From NCBI GenBank assembly GCA_937958045.1, contig CALFXL010000060.1, forward strand, positions 1-64,000: a DNA stretch of 64,000 nucleotides, given 5' to 3'. The translations under genes and the position numbers were made by a program. This document shows, piece after piece, positions 1 to 9,089 of the stretch. Every line of letters begins with the position of its first letter. Position 1 is the first letter of the stretch. The stretch is from an uncultured Opitutaceae bacterium. Its GTDB lineage: Bacteria > Verrucomicrobiota > Verrucomicrobiia > Opitutales > Opitutaceae. The notes below the pieces were generated by a model. The model was not told the origin of the DNA, did no database searches, and saw nothing but the letters and a program-made list of their open reading frames with translations.

Positions 1-1449
1 TCCGAAGGCGTCGTCGAACCAATAATACAGCGACACGGCGACGACCAACACCGATCCCGTCGCGATGACGCGCGAGTGCAACCGCCGGTTCGTCGCCAGC
101 AACACGCCTGCCTGCACCAGCAACGCCAGCGCCGTCATCTTCGGATCGGTCCACTTGATGACCGCGAGCGTCAGCGCACCGAGCGCCTTGGCCACGAGCA
201 CCGCACCCACCACATCGCCCGGCACCATTTTTGCGCGCCGCCACGCCGCGAGCCCGAGCACCACCGCCGCCGTTGTATAAAAAATCCCAATACACTCGGG
301 AAACGCGCGCCACGCGGTCAGCCATCCCAGTCCGAGCGCCGCCGAGCTGTTCGCATTCTGCACCCAGACTTCGCGCGGATCCACGTTCGCTTTCACACGC
401 CCCGGCCGATCGTCCCTCCAGAAAAACACCGCGTATCCGCCCACCACAAAGGCCCACACCCAGGCCGGCAATGCCGTCCCCTCGATCACCTCGAGTCCGA
501 ACAACAGCGTTCCATAAACAATCCAGTAGCCCAGAAGGGCCGCGACCGACGGCGCCTCCCACGCGAGCCATCGTCGCCAGCCCACCGCCAACACTGCGAA
601 TCCCAGCGCCGAAACCAACGCGAACAACTCGAAGCCTCCGCTGAAAGAAAACCACGCCGCGACATAACCCAGCACCACCGCCAGCGTCGCCACCGGCTGC
701 GAATTCTTCCGTCACGCGATTCCGCCGATGAGCACCGTCACCAACACTTGCCAGCACGCGGCCGCCAACCGGCTTTCCAACACTTTCACACCGGGCACCG
801 TGTACGCAGCCATCGTCGCGAAAAACACCAGCGCGAGTCCGCCCGCAAAAACCACCTGGCCGAAGCGCGGCGTTTTTCGTTCCAGCCACGCACCCAACGC
901 CACGATTCCGAGCGACACGCCCAGCAGCTCGACAAACTTCACCCACGGCGGCGTATTCAACGACACGTACGCGCCGAAAAACACCGCGCCGATCACCGCA
1001 AAGAAAATACCCAGCCGCGTCGCCCACCACGCACCCAGCTGCACTTCGCGATTTGTCTCCCCGCTCGGCGGCCAAAGCTGCGCGCGCTCCAACCACGGAC
1101 GAAGTTTTTCCAAAAAGGACGGCTCCGGTGCTCGCGTGAATACCGGCGCAGCCGCCGGAGGCCGAGGCGTCGCTTCCGTCCGCGCGGGCAATGGCGGCGG
1201 CAGCGGCGGCGGTTTCGCCGCGGGCTTGGCAGCGGGCAAAATCGAGGCCGACTCTACTGACGCGGACGATGCTTGCGTTGTCTCCGTGCGCGCCGCCACA
1301 AGCGCAGCCGCTTCGCTCGGAGCAGCCGTCGCTTTCCCGGCAGCCACGGCTTCTTCAATCACCGCGATCCGACGTTTGAGCTGCGCCAGCTCATGCTCCA
1401 CGCCGCCGATCCGCTGCCTCAACCCTGCCAGCTCCTCGATTGTGTTCAT
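1..1449 (-). pseudogene. DUF2339 family multi-pass membrane protein, interrupted by an in-frame TGA; 3' end outside window
   Basis: The reading frame starts at 1449 (MNTIEELAGL), with AGGGAAGG about 8 bases upstream. It opens with a coiled-coil-like segment (RQRIGGVEHELAQLKRR), then an Ala/Pro-rich linker, then repeated hydrophobic helices, the usual layout of DUF2339 proteins, which are often around 900 residues. At 712-714 the frame meets TGA after GGIA. The same frame then stays open to base 1 and still encodes membrane helices (VATLAVVLGYVAAWF and onward, about 235 further codons). The break is therefore one nonsense codon, not a frameshift; CGA (Arg) to TGA is the simplest change. It may be a recent pseudogene or a base-call error. 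The role of the family is unknown. The true C-terminus lies beyond the window. Confidence 0.75.
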
Positions 1450-1580
1450 GGGGGATGCCTTCCCTCTGACAGTTTCTCTTCGGTGAAGAAAGACCGAAAC
1501 ACTTCCGCCGCAGCAGGCTTCCGTATCTCCGCTCATTGATGACTTGCGAGGAAACTTATTTTGTGTTTTCAGTTTCCTCC

Positions 1581-2225
1581 ATGACGGCTCCCGTCCCCGC
1601 CTCTTGGCCGGAATCATCACGCCCGCCCGATCGCATCCTCGCCGAGGCGCGGGCGCTCTTTTTTTCCCGCGGTTACGCCGCGTTCACCATGGACGATCTC
1701 GCGCTCGCGTGCGGCATGAGCAAAAAAACGCTCTACGTTCATTTCGCCGGCAAGGACGCCACGCTGCGCGCCGTGATCGACAGCATCGCCGCCGAGATTC
1801 GCGCCGATGCCGACCAGCTGCTCAACGAGCGCCGTCTGCAGTTCATCGAGAAACTCCGCGGTTTCGCACAAGCGATGATCGAGCGTTTTCCTCCGCTCAC
1901 CGCCACCTTCCTCCTCGAACTGGAAACGCGCGCGCCGGCGTTGCATCGTCATCTGCTGCGAACACGCGCGCGCACCATCCCCGACATCTTCGGCCGCTTC
2001 GTCGAAGAGGGCCAGCTGAGCGGCGCGATCCGCGACGACATCCTGCCGTCGTTCGCCACCGAGTTTTTTCTCCACGCCATGCAAGGTCTCATGCAGGGCA
2101 GCACACTCAAACATCTGCGCATCGGAGCCGACGCCTGCTTCGACCAAGCCATCCGCCTCTTTTTCGGAGGACTGCTCACGCCCGAGGGACGTCACGATTA
2201 TGAAACTGCATTCGCTTCTCGGTAA
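1581..2225 (+). CDS. TetR/AcrR-family transcriptional regulator
   Basis: This 214-residue protein has an N-terminal TetR helix-turn-helix: RILAEARALFFSRGYAAFTM followed by DDLALACGMSKKTLYVHFAGK, the classic TetR recognition-helix block. The C-terminal half is a divergent all-helical ligand/dimer domain. Its end overlaps the next gene (HlyD-like) by 26 bases, so the regulator is the first gene of the export operon and probably represses it until an exported compound binds. I chose the ATG at 1581 (MTAPVPASW). An in-frame ATG at 1536 would add 15 residues with no domain meaning, although a GAGGAAA lies between the two. The ligand cannot be told from sequence. Confidence 0.88.
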   Translation: MTAPVPASWPESSRPPDRILAEARALFFSRGYAAFTMDDLALACGMSKKTLYVHFAGKDATLRAVIDSIAAEIRADADQLLNERRLQFIEKLRGFAQAMIERFPPLTATFLLELETRAPALHRHLLRTRARTIPDIFGRFVEEGQLSGAIRDDILPSFATEFFLHAMQGLMQGSTLKHLRIGADACFDQAIRLFFGGLLTPEGRHDYETAFASR

Positions 2226-3174
2226 ACGCGCAGCGCCTCTCGCGCTTGTCGTCACGCTGCTTGCGGCCGGCTGCCGGCGCGCTCCCGACAACTATTTCCA
2301 AGGTTATCTCGAAGGCGATTTCGTGCACGTCGGCGCACCGCTCGGCGGACGACTCGAAAAACTCCATGCCACCAAAGGAGACCGCGTCCCTGCCGGCGCA
2401 CCTCTCTTCGTGCTGGAACACGCCGCCGAACTCGCGGAGCAGCGTCAGGCCGCGGATCGTCTTGCCGCGGCCGAAGCGCGTTTGGCCGATCTGCGCAAAG
2501 GCGCGCGTAGTTCCGAACTGGATACAATCGCAGCGCGCCTCCGACAGGCGCGCGCCGCCGAAGAACTTTCCCGCATCGAACTCCAGCGCATCGCCAAGCT
2601 GCTAGAAAGTCGTGTCGCCGCCGCTAGCGATTACGACCAAGCGCGTTTCACGCATGAGCGAAACGCCGCCGCCGTCGCCGAACTCGAAGCCACACTCGAA
2701 ACCGCCCGCCTCGGCGCGCGCGCGGATCTCATCACCGCCGCCGAAGCCGAGGTCGCCGCGGCCACCGCGGCAAAATCGCGCGCGGACTGGGCCGTGACGG
2801 AAAAAATGCCGTCCGCTCCGCGCGATGCGCTCGTGTTCGACACGCTTTATCGCGAAGGCGAATTCGTCGCCGCAGGTCGCCCGGTCGTCTCGTTGCTTCC
2901 TCCCGAAAACATCAAGGTGCGTTTTTTCGTGTCCGAGTCCGTGCGCGTGTCGCTTTCGGCCGGCGACCTCGTCCGGGTGACCATCGCCTCGCGCGGCGAG
3001 CCGATCGATGCCCGTATCGCCTACTTGTCTCCAAATCCCGAATACACGCCGCCCGTTCTCTACAATCGCGACAACCGCGCCAAACTCGTCTTCCTCGTCG
3101 AAGCCGCACTGCCGCCCGAAATCGCTCGCGACCTTCATCCCGGACAACCCGTCGAAGTCACGCTGGTACGCTGA
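2200..3174 (+). CDS. HlyD-family periplasmic adaptor lipoprotein of an ABC exporter
   Basis: This 324-residue protein begins with a lipoprotein signal ending in the lipobox LLAAGC, so the mature protein should be anchored at Cys25. A biotinyl-lipoyl-like half-motif (VGAPLGGRLEKLHATKGDRV) is followed by a long alpha-hairpin rich in Ala, Glu and Arg (about residues 75-205). A second beta-barrel half follows (VFDTLYREGEFVAAGRPVVS, then the C-terminal VRFFVSESVRV region). This is the membrane-fusion-protein layout of YbhG/YhiI-type adaptors, which link an inner-membrane ABC-2 exporter to an outer-membrane channel. It overlaps the TetR gene upstream and lies 2 bases before the ATPase gene, so the genes are probably co-transcribed. 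No outer-membrane TolC gene is adjacent. Confidence 0.88.
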   Translation: MKLHSLLGKRAAPLALVVTLLAAGCRRAPDNYFQGYLEGDFVHVGAPLGGRLEKLHATKGDRVPAGAPLFVLEHAAELAEQRQAADRLAAAEARLADLRKGARSSELDTIAARLRQARAAEELSRIELQRIAKLLESRVAAASDYDQARFTHERNAAAVAELEATLETARLGARADLITAAEAEVAAATAAKSRADWAVTEKMPSAPRDALVFDTLYREGEFVAAGRPVVSLLPPENIKVRFFVSESVRVSLSAGDLVRVTIASRGEPIDARIAYLSPNPEYTPPVLYNRDNRAKLVFLVEAALPPEIARDLHPGQPVEVTLVR

Positions 3175-3176
3175 GC

Positions 3177-4142
3177 GTGCGCCGGTGTTTTGAAAATCGA
3201 GAATCCACATTCGAAAATCCCGTGTCCTCCGACCTCGTCATCGACGTTTCCGGCATCACCAAACGGTTCGGCGGCAAAACCGTGGTGGACCGTCTCGCGC
3301 TGCAGGTGAAGCGCGGCGAGATCTTCGGTTTTCTCGGCCCCAACGGCAGCGGCAAAACCACGTTCATCCGCATGCTTTGCGGCCTGCTCACGCCCGACGC
3401 CGGCGAGGGCACTTGCCTCGGCTACGATGTCCGCACGCAACAGGCCGAGATCAAACGCCATGTCGGCTACATGACGCAGAAGTTCAGCTATTACGACGAC
3501 CTGAGCATCCGCGAGAATCTCGATTTTATCGCGCGCATCTACGCCGTTCCCGACCGACGCGCAGCAGTCGATCGGAGCCTCGAACGTCTCGGGCTCGCGT
3601 CGCGCAGTCATCAGCTCGCAGGCCAACTTTCCGGTGGTTGGAAGCAACGTCTGGCGCTCGCCGCGTGCCTCATCCATTCGCCGCGCCTGCTGCTGCTCGA
3701 TGAACCCACCGCGGGCGTGGATCCGAAAGCGCGTCGCGATTTTTGGGACGAGATTCATCAACTCGCATCCGACGGACTCACCGTGCTCGTCACCACGCAC
3801 TACATGGATGAAGCGGAGCGCTGCCACCAGATCGCCTATCTCGCCTACGGACGACTTCTCGTGCGCGGCTCGGTGGAGGAAGTTGTTGCGGGCGCCGGAC
3901 TATCCACGTGGGAAATCACCGGCCCCGAGCTCGGCCGCCTCGCGCATCATCTGCGCGAACAACCGGGCATCGGCGAAGTCATCGCCTTCGGTAACACGCT
4001 TCATGTGAGTTCGCCCGATTCGACACGCGCCGCGCAAATGCTCGCGTCTCTCGTGCCGACTCATCGCGTGCGCGCGATCGAGCCCGAGCTCGAAGATGTA
4101 TTCATCAGCCTCATGCGAACCGCGGAGGATAATTTCCAATGA
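3177..4142 (+). CDS. ABC-2 type exporter ATP-binding protein
   Basis: This 321-residue ATPase has Walker A GPNGSGKTT (residues 54-62), the Q-loop region MTQKFSYYDD, the ABC signature LSGGWKQR (151-158, with Trp where Met or Gln is usual), Walker B LLLLDEP (171-177) and the H-loop VTTHYMDEAERC. The C-terminal 90 residues form a small alpha/beta domain, common in DrrA/YbhF-type drug-export ATPases. The GTG at 3177 is 2 bases after the adaptor stop. A GTG at 3222 (VSSDLVIDV) is an equally possible start because the domain begins around residue 20; neither has a clear Shine-Dalgarno. The ATPase energises the permease encoded next. Confidence 0.9.
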   Translation: MRRCFENRESTFENPVSSDLVIDVSGITKRFGGKTVVDRLALQVKRGEIFGFLGPNGSGKTTFIRMLCGLLTPDAGEGTCLGYDVRTQQAEIKRHVGYMTQKFSYYDDLSIRENLDFIARIYAVPDRRAAVDRSLERLGLASRSHQLAGQLSGGWKQRLALAACLIHSPRLLLLDEPTAGVDPKARRDFWDEIHQLASDGLTVLVTTHYMDEAERCHQIAYLAYGRLLVRGSVEEVVAGAGLSTWEITGPELGRLAHHLREQPGIGEVIAFGNTLHVSSPDSTRAAQMLASLVPTHRVRAIEPELEDVFISLMRTAEDNFQ

Positions 4143-4179
4143 CGCACCCGCCTCCCGCGCGGGGCCACCCTCACGCCTA

Positions 4180-5310
4180 ATGAGACGCTTCTCCTTCTCC
4201 CGTTTATGGGCCATCGCGCTCAAGGAGGTCGTGCAGATGAAGCGCGACCGCGCGACCTTCGCGATGATGATCGGCATCCCGCTCGTGCAGTTGCTGCTCT
4301 TTGGTTTCGCGATCAACGCCGATCCCAAAAATCTGCCGACGCTGATCGTCGATGCCGATGGCGGGCCGTTCGCCCGTACGTTGGTGCACGCCATGCAACA
4401 AAGCGCGTACTTCCGCGTGATCGGCACCGCGACCGAAGCGGAGGCCGCCGACGCGCTGCAACGCGGCGACACGCAGTTCGTGCTCAATATTCCCGTCGAT
4501 TTCACGCGTCGCATTCTCCGCGGAGAAAAACCCGCCGTGTTGCTCGAGGCCGATGCTACCGATCCCGCCGCCACCGGCCCGGCGCTCGCGGCTTTGCAGC
4601 CCGTCATCCGCACGCTTTTCGCACGCGATCTGCCCGGACCACTTACGTCGCTCATTCCTGAAGAAGGCCCTGTCGATTTCCTCATTCACCGCCGCTACAA
4701 CCCGGAAGGGATCACGCAGTACAACATCGTGCCCGGCCTCATGGGCGTCGTGCTCACGATGACCATGGTGATCATCACCGCCCTCGCCATCACACGCGAA
4801 CGCGAGCGTGGCACGATGGAGAACCTGCTCGCCACTCCCGTGCGCCCCGGCGAAGTGCTCGCGGGAAAAATCCTCCCGTATATCATCGTCGGCTACATCC
4901 AGATCACGCTCATCCTCATCGCCGCGCGCTGGCTCTTCGCCGTCCCTTTTCAAGGAAGCATCGTCCTGCTCTACACCTCCGCCCTCCTCTTCATCGCGGC
5001 CAATCTTGCCGTCGGCATCACCTTTTCCACTGTATCCACGAATCAACTACAGGCGGTGCAACTGGCATTTTTCTTCTTTCTGCCATCGCTGTTGCTCTCG
5101 GGTTTCATGTTTCCTTTCCGCGGCATGCCGGAGTGGGCGCAAACCCTCGGCTCCGCGCTGCCGCTCACGCATTTCCTCCGGCTCGTGCGCGGCGTGATGT
5201 TGAAAGGCAACGGCCTCGTCGAAAGCGCCGTGCACTTGTGGCCGATCGCGATCTTCCTCGCCGCCGCCTGGACCATCGCCCTCAAACGCTATCGGCAGAC
5301 GCTCGATTGA
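4180..5310 (+). CDS. ABC-2 family transporter permease
   Basis: This 376-residue protein has one N-terminal transmembrane helix (MMIGIPLVQLLLFGFAIN). A periplasmic domain of about 150 residues follows, then a C-terminal block of five or six helices containing the ABC-2 hallmark RERERGTMENLLATPVRPGE. This matches YbhR/YbhS-type permeases. The ATG at 4180 begins MRRFSFSRLWAIALKE, a typical cytosolic lead-in. It lies 37 bases after the ATPase stop. Only one permease is present, where ybhFSR-type operons have two, so the transporter would be a homodimer. With TetR, HlyD-like and ATPase genes upstream it completes a small-molecule exporter. Confidence 0.9.
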   Translation: MRRFSFSRLWAIALKEVVQMKRDRATFAMMIGIPLVQLLLFGFAINADPKNLPTLIVDADGGPFARTLVHAMQQSAYFRVIGTATEAEAADALQRGDTQFVLNIPVDFTRRILRGEKPAVLLEADATDPAATGPALAALQPVIRTLFARDLPGPLTSLIPEEGPVDFLIHRRYNPEGITQYNIVPGLMGVVLTMTMVIITALAITRERERGTMENLLATPVRPGEVLAGKILPYIIVGYIQITLILIAARWLFAVPFQGSIVLLYTSALLFIAANLAVGITFSTVSTNQLQAVQLAFFFFLPSLLLSGFMFPFRGMPEWAQTLGSALPLTHFLRLVRGVMLKGNGLVESAVHLWPIAIFLAAAWTIALKRYRQTLD

Positions 5311-5492
5311 AATTCGACGCCACATAGCCGCTTGTTCACCGCTTTACGGTCACGAAATTTCCCGGGCGCGAGGCAGGGCGACGTCGTTGACCGCCCCTTC
5401 GTGCGTCCTCGACTCGCTGCGTCGCGGACAACCCGGCGGATTTATCTCCGTTGACCCCTCAACGGTATCCGCCGGCCGCACCCCAAAAAACA

Positions 5493-5867
5493 ATGAATGC
5501 CCTGTCGCTGAAACTCCCCGTCAGCCTTCCGCGTGTCTGGCTTTTGCTGGCTGCGTTTCTTCTGCCGCAACTCGTCTCCGCCGGTCAGTTCTACACGCCC
5601 ATTCCTGCCACCGCAGCCGTCGGAACCAGCATCTCCGGTTTCTGGGCGGGCTCGGTTGGAACGACCGCCGGCATCACGGCCTATTCGCAAGTGAAAGCGC
5701 CCGGCTCGTCCACTTGGACAACCGTGGGATCCGGCGTGTCGACACACTACGGTGCCGCGTACGTATCCTACAGCTTCACGTACACCACCCCCGGCACGTG
5801 GGAATTTCGCATCTATGTTCCTTCGACCGGAAGCGCCTTCGATTATCGGACCACGGTCGTGTACTGA
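5493..5867 (+). CDS. small secreted protein of unknown function
   Basis: The 124-residue product has a clear Sec signal (LPRVWLLLAAFLLPQLVSA, cleavage after VSAG). The mature part of about 95 residues is rich in Gly, Ser, Thr and aromatic residues, and its alternating pattern suggests an all-beta fold (SGFWAGSVGTTAGITAYSQV; TYTTPGTWEFRIYVPSTG). The latter phrase resembles immunoglobulin-like or fibronectin-like sandwiches. The ATG at 5493 directly precedes the signal; no Shine-Dalgarno is visible. The gene is monocistronic and followed by a strong terminator at 5909-5934. I do not recognise the family. Confidence 0.65.
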   Translation: MNALSLKLPVSLPRVWLLLAAFLLPQLVSAGQFYTPIPATAAVGTSISGFWAGSVGTTAGITAYSQVKAPGSSTWTTVGSGVSTHYGAAYVSYSFTYTTPGTWEFRIYVPSTGSAFDYRTTVVY

Positions 5868-5908
5868 AACACCACGTCCGGCTCCGGCATCTCGCACCTC
5901 CGGTTTTC

Positions 5909-5934
5909 AAGCGCGGCATTTGCCGCGCTTTTTT
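5909..5934 (+). terminator. intrinsic terminator after the small secreted protein gene
   Basis: A perfect 10-bp inverted repeat (AAGCGCGGCA/TGCCGCGCTT, 2-base loop) is followed by four more T, giving a plus-strand T-tract of six. It lies 41 bases after the stop of the secreted protein gene and may also slow transcripts from the convergent mscS-like gene. Confidence 0.85.
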
Positions 5935-5946
5935 ATGGCACGACGC

Positions 5947-7242
5947 TTACGCCTGCGGACGTTCGCCGTCGTTATCGCGATCGGGCGCAACCAAACGCTC
6001 CGCGATCGATCCGGCGAGGTGCACGGTCTGCGTCGGATACGCGAACTGCAGGCCGCGCTCTTCGACGGCGCGCATGATCGCGAGATTGATGCGCTGGCGC
6101 AGACGCATCTGTTTTTGGAAATCCGCATCCTTCGTTTCATACACCATCCAGATGTCGAGCGACGATGCGTTGAGGTCGCGGAAAAACACCATGACCGACG
6201 CCGGCCGCACGTCTTCTTCACGCAGGATGATTTCCCGGATCGCCTCCACCATCGCCTCCATCTTTTCCGCGGATGTGTCGTAGGTGAGCGAGATCACTTG
6301 CTCGACGCGGCGATGCGTGAAGCGCGAGTTATTCACGATGGGCTCGGCCGCCACGAGCTTGTTAGGGATGACCACCAGATTCTTCGCGGGCGTGCGCAGT
6401 TTTGTGGAACGCAGGCCGATGTCCTCCACCACGCCGTCGTGCGCGCCGATCTTCACCGCTTCGCCGATCTTGAACGGTTGATCCACCGCGACCACGACCG
6501 AGCCGAAAATATTCGCGATCGTATCCTGCGCAGCGAGCGCGAAGGCCAGACCGCCGATGCCGAGACCGGCGAGAAACGCCTGCACGTTCGCACCGAGGCT
6601 TTGCGCGATCATCAACACACCGAAGACCACAAACACCGCGATCAGCGTCTTTTTGATCCATGGCATAAACGCCGCGACGCCGAGTTTCTTTTGCCGCGCC
6701 GAGGCTTCGAGATGGTCCAGCACGCCGATGAACGCGCGCAGCAGCAGCCAGAAGATACACAGCGAAAACGCGATCGTGTACGCGTAGCCGAGCATGTTGT
6801 CCGCCGCAGGCGAAAGCTTCAGCGCCTTCAACGCTCCGACGAGACCGAGCACAATCACCAGCATGCCAACCGGCGGCTCGATCACTTCGAGGAACTTGTC
6901 GTCAAAAGTCGTTTGTGTGCGTGACGACAGGCGGCGGAAAAATCCAAACAAGATCGTCGTCGCCACGCGGCGCAGCAGGATCGTGATGATCACGATCGCC
7001 GCGCACGCGATGTAGCGCGCCGGCGTGTTCTCACTGCTCGTCACGTCGAACTGCTCGAGCAACAAGTCCACCGCGTGCTCGATGAACTCCGGCGTATGCG
7101 GTTCTTCCACCGCGCCGCTCGCCACCGCCGCGGCCGCAGCCGTCGTGTTGGGATCGGGCTCAGCCGGGGACTGTGTTTGGGCCGTCAACGAGCCGGCGAG
7201 GAAAAACATCAGGAACGCAGTGAATCGCCGCAGATTAAGCAT
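5947..7242 (-). CDS. MscS-family small-conductance mechanosensitive ion channel
   Basis: The 431-residue protein has a signal-like N-terminus, a periplasmic linker of about 40 residues, and transmembrane helices near residues 78-95, 125-142, 155-172 and 200-218. The MscS pore helix is recognisable (FLAGLGIGGLAFALAAQDT), followed by the conserved IANIFGSVVVAVDQPFKIGE and the beta-domain VKIGAHDGVVEDIGLRSTKL. A C-terminal alpha/beta domain completes it. The protein releases solutes during osmotic downshock in the inner membrane. It is transcribed away from terC. The last 25 residues are charged and not conserved in the family. Confidence 0.93.
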   Translation of the reverse strand: MLNLRRFTAFLMFFLAGSLTAQTQSPAEPDPNTTAAAAAVASGAVEEPHTPEFIEHAVDLLLEQFDVTSSENTPARYIACAAIVIITILLRRVATTILFGFFRRLSSRTQTTFDDKFLEVIEPPVGMLVIVLGLVGALKALKLSPAADNMLGYAYTIAFSLCIFWLLLRAFIGVLDHLEASARQKKLGVAAFMPWIKKTLIAVFVVFGVLMIAQSLGANVQAFLAGLGIGGLAFALAAQDTIANIFGSVVVAVDQPFKIGEAVKIGAHDGVVEDIGLRSTKLRTPAKNLVVIPNKLVAAEPIVNNSRFTHRRVEQVISLTYDTSAEKMEAMVEAIREIILREEDVRPASVMVFFRDLNASSLDIWMVYETKDADFQKQMRLRQRINLAIMRAVEERGLQFAYPTQTVHLAGSIAERLVAPDRDNDGERPQA

Positions 7243-7314
7243 ATGCTGCCTTCTGAATCTCCGCGCGGAAATCTGTCAACGCGACCAATTCGAAAATTTC
7301 ACCGCTCTTATAAC

Positions 7315-7377
7315 CCGAGTTAATGACGCCGGGCTTGATCCACCTGTTGGCGTACAGCCAAACTCGGCCTTTTTACC
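7315..7377 (+). promoter_or_regulatory. structured 5' leader candidate of the terC-family gene
   Basis: Two nested inverted repeats precede the start codon: an outer CCGAGTT (7315-7321) pairs with AACTCGG (7361-7367), and an inner ACGCC (7326-7330) pairs with GGCGT (7349-7353). The fold ends 10 bases before the ATG at 7378, where no Shine-Dalgarno is visible. Some terC/alx genes carry a manganese-sensing yybP-ykoY riboswitch, but I do not see that consensus here, so the class is undetermined. Confidence 0.3.
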
Positions 7378-8322
7378 ATGGACACTTACCCATTCTGGGC
7401 CTGGGCAGGCTTCGTCATCTTCATCGTGTGTATGCTCGCACTCGATCTTGGCGTATTTCACAAGAGCTCGCGCGAAGTGAAAATGAAGGAGGCGCTCGGG
7501 TGGTGCGCCGTGTGGTTCTCGCTCGCGATGGCGTTTTGCGGTTTTGTCTATTGGGAACACGGCAACGTCCATGCGCAGCAATGGCTGGCCAGCTATCTCG
7601 TCGAGCTGTGCCTGAGCGTGGACAACGTCTTCGTCTTCATCGTCATTTTCTCGTTCTTCAAAGTCTCGCCCGCGCACCAGCATCGCGTGTTGTTCTGGGG
7701 CATCGTGGGCGCCGCGGTCATGCGCGCGGTGTTCATCCTGCTCGGTGTGGAGCTCCTCGAGCGCTTCCACTGGCTCATCTACCTCTTCGGCGTCTTCCTC
7801 GTTTTCACCGGCATCAAGATGGCCCTGCCGAAAAAGGAAGAAAGTTCCTTCGATCCCGAGAAAAACTGGGCCGTGCGGATCTTCCGCAAGTTCTATCCCG
7901 TCGCTCCGCAATACGACGGCGGTCGCTTTTTCACCCGGGTCAACGGCGTAAAGATGGCCACGCCGCTCTTCATCGTGTTGCTCGTCATCGAGACGACCGA
8001 TGTCGCCTTCGCACTCGACTCCATCCCCGCCGTGCTCGCGCTGACGAAGAGCAGCTTCATCGCATTTACTTCAAACATCTTCGCGATCCTCGGTCTGCGC
8101 TCGATGTATTTCGCACTCAGCGGTGTGATGGGCCTGTTCCGTTTCCTCGGCATCGGCCTTGCGGTGATCCTCACCTTCATCGGCACCAAGATGCTCATCC
8201 ACGCGTGGTATCCGATCAGCACCCAGCAATCGCTGATCTTCATCGGCCTCACGCTCACGGTATCCGTCGTCACGTCCCTTCTCTTCAAAGAGAAAAAAGA
8301 AGCATCCAACGAAACGCTCTGA
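7378..8322 (+). CDS. TerC/Alx-family integral membrane protein (probable metal exporter)
   Basis: The 314-residue protein has about nine transmembrane helices and the family's conserved acidic blocks: ELCLSVDNVFVFIVIF in the first half and VIETTDVAFALDSIPAVLAL in the second. The paired aspartates in these helices are thought to bind the metal. Length and order match TerC/Alx proteins, which are linked to manganese efflux and metallation of exported proteins. The start gives MDTYPFWAWAGFVIF, directly the first helix. It is divergent from mscS and convergent with the carbonic anhydrase gene, 9 bases away. Substrate assignment rests on family knowledge only. Confidence 0.92.
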   Translation: MDTYPFWAWAGFVIFIVCMLALDLGVFHKSSREVKMKEALGWCAVWFSLAMAFCGFVYWEHGNVHAQQWLASYLVELCLSVDNVFVFIVIFSFFKVSPAHQHRVLFWGIVGAAVMRAVFILLGVELLERFHWLIYLFGVFLVFTGIKMALPKKEESSFDPEKNWAVRIFRKFYPVAPQYDGGRFFTRVNGVKMATPLFIVLLVIETTDVAFALDSIPAVLALTKSSFIAFTSNIFAILGLRSMYFALSGVMGLFRFLGIGLAVILTFIGTKMLIHAWYPISTQQSLIFIGLTLTVSVVTSLLFKEKKEASNETL

Positions 8323-8331
8323 CGCGTTTTC

Positions 8332-8985
8332 TCAGACCGGCGAATCCAAGGCCGCACGCGCCACGACGTAGCGCGCCTTGAATTCATCGAGGCTGCTCGC
8401 GGCGACACCGAGATCGCGCAGCAAGCCATCGCTTAATCCATAAATCCAGCCGTGCACGGTGAGCGGCTGCCCGCGTTCCCACGCGTCGCGCACGATCGTG
8501 GTTTGGCAAACATTGGCCACCTGCTCGATCACGTTGAGCTCGCACAAACGATTCACGCGATCGTCTTCCTGCGGGATGCGCTGCAAGCAGCACGCGTGCT
8601 GCTCCTTCACGTCTTGCACGTGGCGAATCCAATTATCCACCAGACCGAACCGATCGCAGCGCAGCGCCGCCCGCACGCCGCCGCAACCGGAGTGACCGCA
8701 GACGATGATGTGTTTCACTTTCAACACATCGACGGCGAACTGCATCGCCGAGAGACAATTCAGGTCGGTGTGCACGACCACGTTGGCGACGTTGCGATGC
8801 ACAAACACTTCGCCCGGCATCAGCCCGATGAGCTCGTTCGCGGGCACGCGGCTGTCGGAGCAACCGATCCACAAATAATCGGGCTTCTGCTGACGCGACA
8901 GTTTCAGAAAAAACTCGGGATCCTGCGCGGTGATGCCCGCGGCCCACGCCTTGTTCTGATCTAACAGGTGGTTTATCTCGACCAT
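8332..8985 (-). CDS. can: beta-class carbonic anhydrase
   Basis: The 217-residue enzyme reversibly hydrates CO2 to bicarbonate in the cytoplasm. All zinc-site residues of the Escherichia coli Can type are visible: Cys42 and Asp44 with Arg46 in CSDSR, and His98 and Cys101 in CGHSGCGG. The family blocks PDYLWIGCSDSRVPANE, VFVHRNVANVV and LTVHGWIYGLSDG are intact, and length matches Can (about 220). The ATG at 8985 begins MVEINHLLDQNKAW, the usual N-terminus. It stands alone on the minus strand. It probably supplies bicarbonate for carboxylation reactions. Confidence 0.95.
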   Translation of the reverse strand: MVEINHLLDQNKAWAAGITAQDPEFFLKLSRQQKPDYLWIGCSDSRVPANELIGLMPGEVFVHRNVANVVVHTDLNCLSAMQFAVDVLKVKHIIVCGHSGCGGVRAALRCDRFGLVDNWIRHVQDVKEQHACCLQRIPQEDDRVNRLCELNVIEQVANVCQTTIVRDAWERGQPLTVHGWIYGLSDGLLRDLGVAASSLDEFKARYVVARAALDSPV

Positions 8986-9040
8986 TTCGATCGATGCTCA
9001 GGCGCGCCCGGCCGTTGTCCACTCTAAGAATTCGGCGCAC

Positions 9041-9065
9041 AAAAAAAGCCGCACCAGAGTGCGGC
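9041..9065 (-). terminator. intrinsic terminator after the hsp20 pair
   Basis: A 7-bp perfect stem (GCCGCAC/GTGCGGC, loop of four) is followed on the minus strand by seven T (plus-strand A at 9041-9047). It lies 25 bases past the stop of the second Hsp20 gene. Confidence 0.9.
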
Positions 9066-9089
9066 TCGCAGGGCATTTTGCCCGGGGAA

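Noticed and set aside
712..714. TGA as a selenocysteine codon in the DUF2339 gene
   Set aside because: No SECIS-like hairpin is apparent after the codon, and the family is not known to use selenocysteine.
76..1260. 394-codon plus-strand frame opposite the DUF2339 gene
   Set aside because: Arg/His/Gln-rich shadow frame with no signal, domain or ribosome site; the minus strand encodes ordered membrane helices.
7243..7377. yybP-ykoY manganese riboswitch before the TerC-family gene
   Set aside because: Expected from family knowledge, but the conserved riboswitch core sequences are not visible; only nested inverted repeats are.
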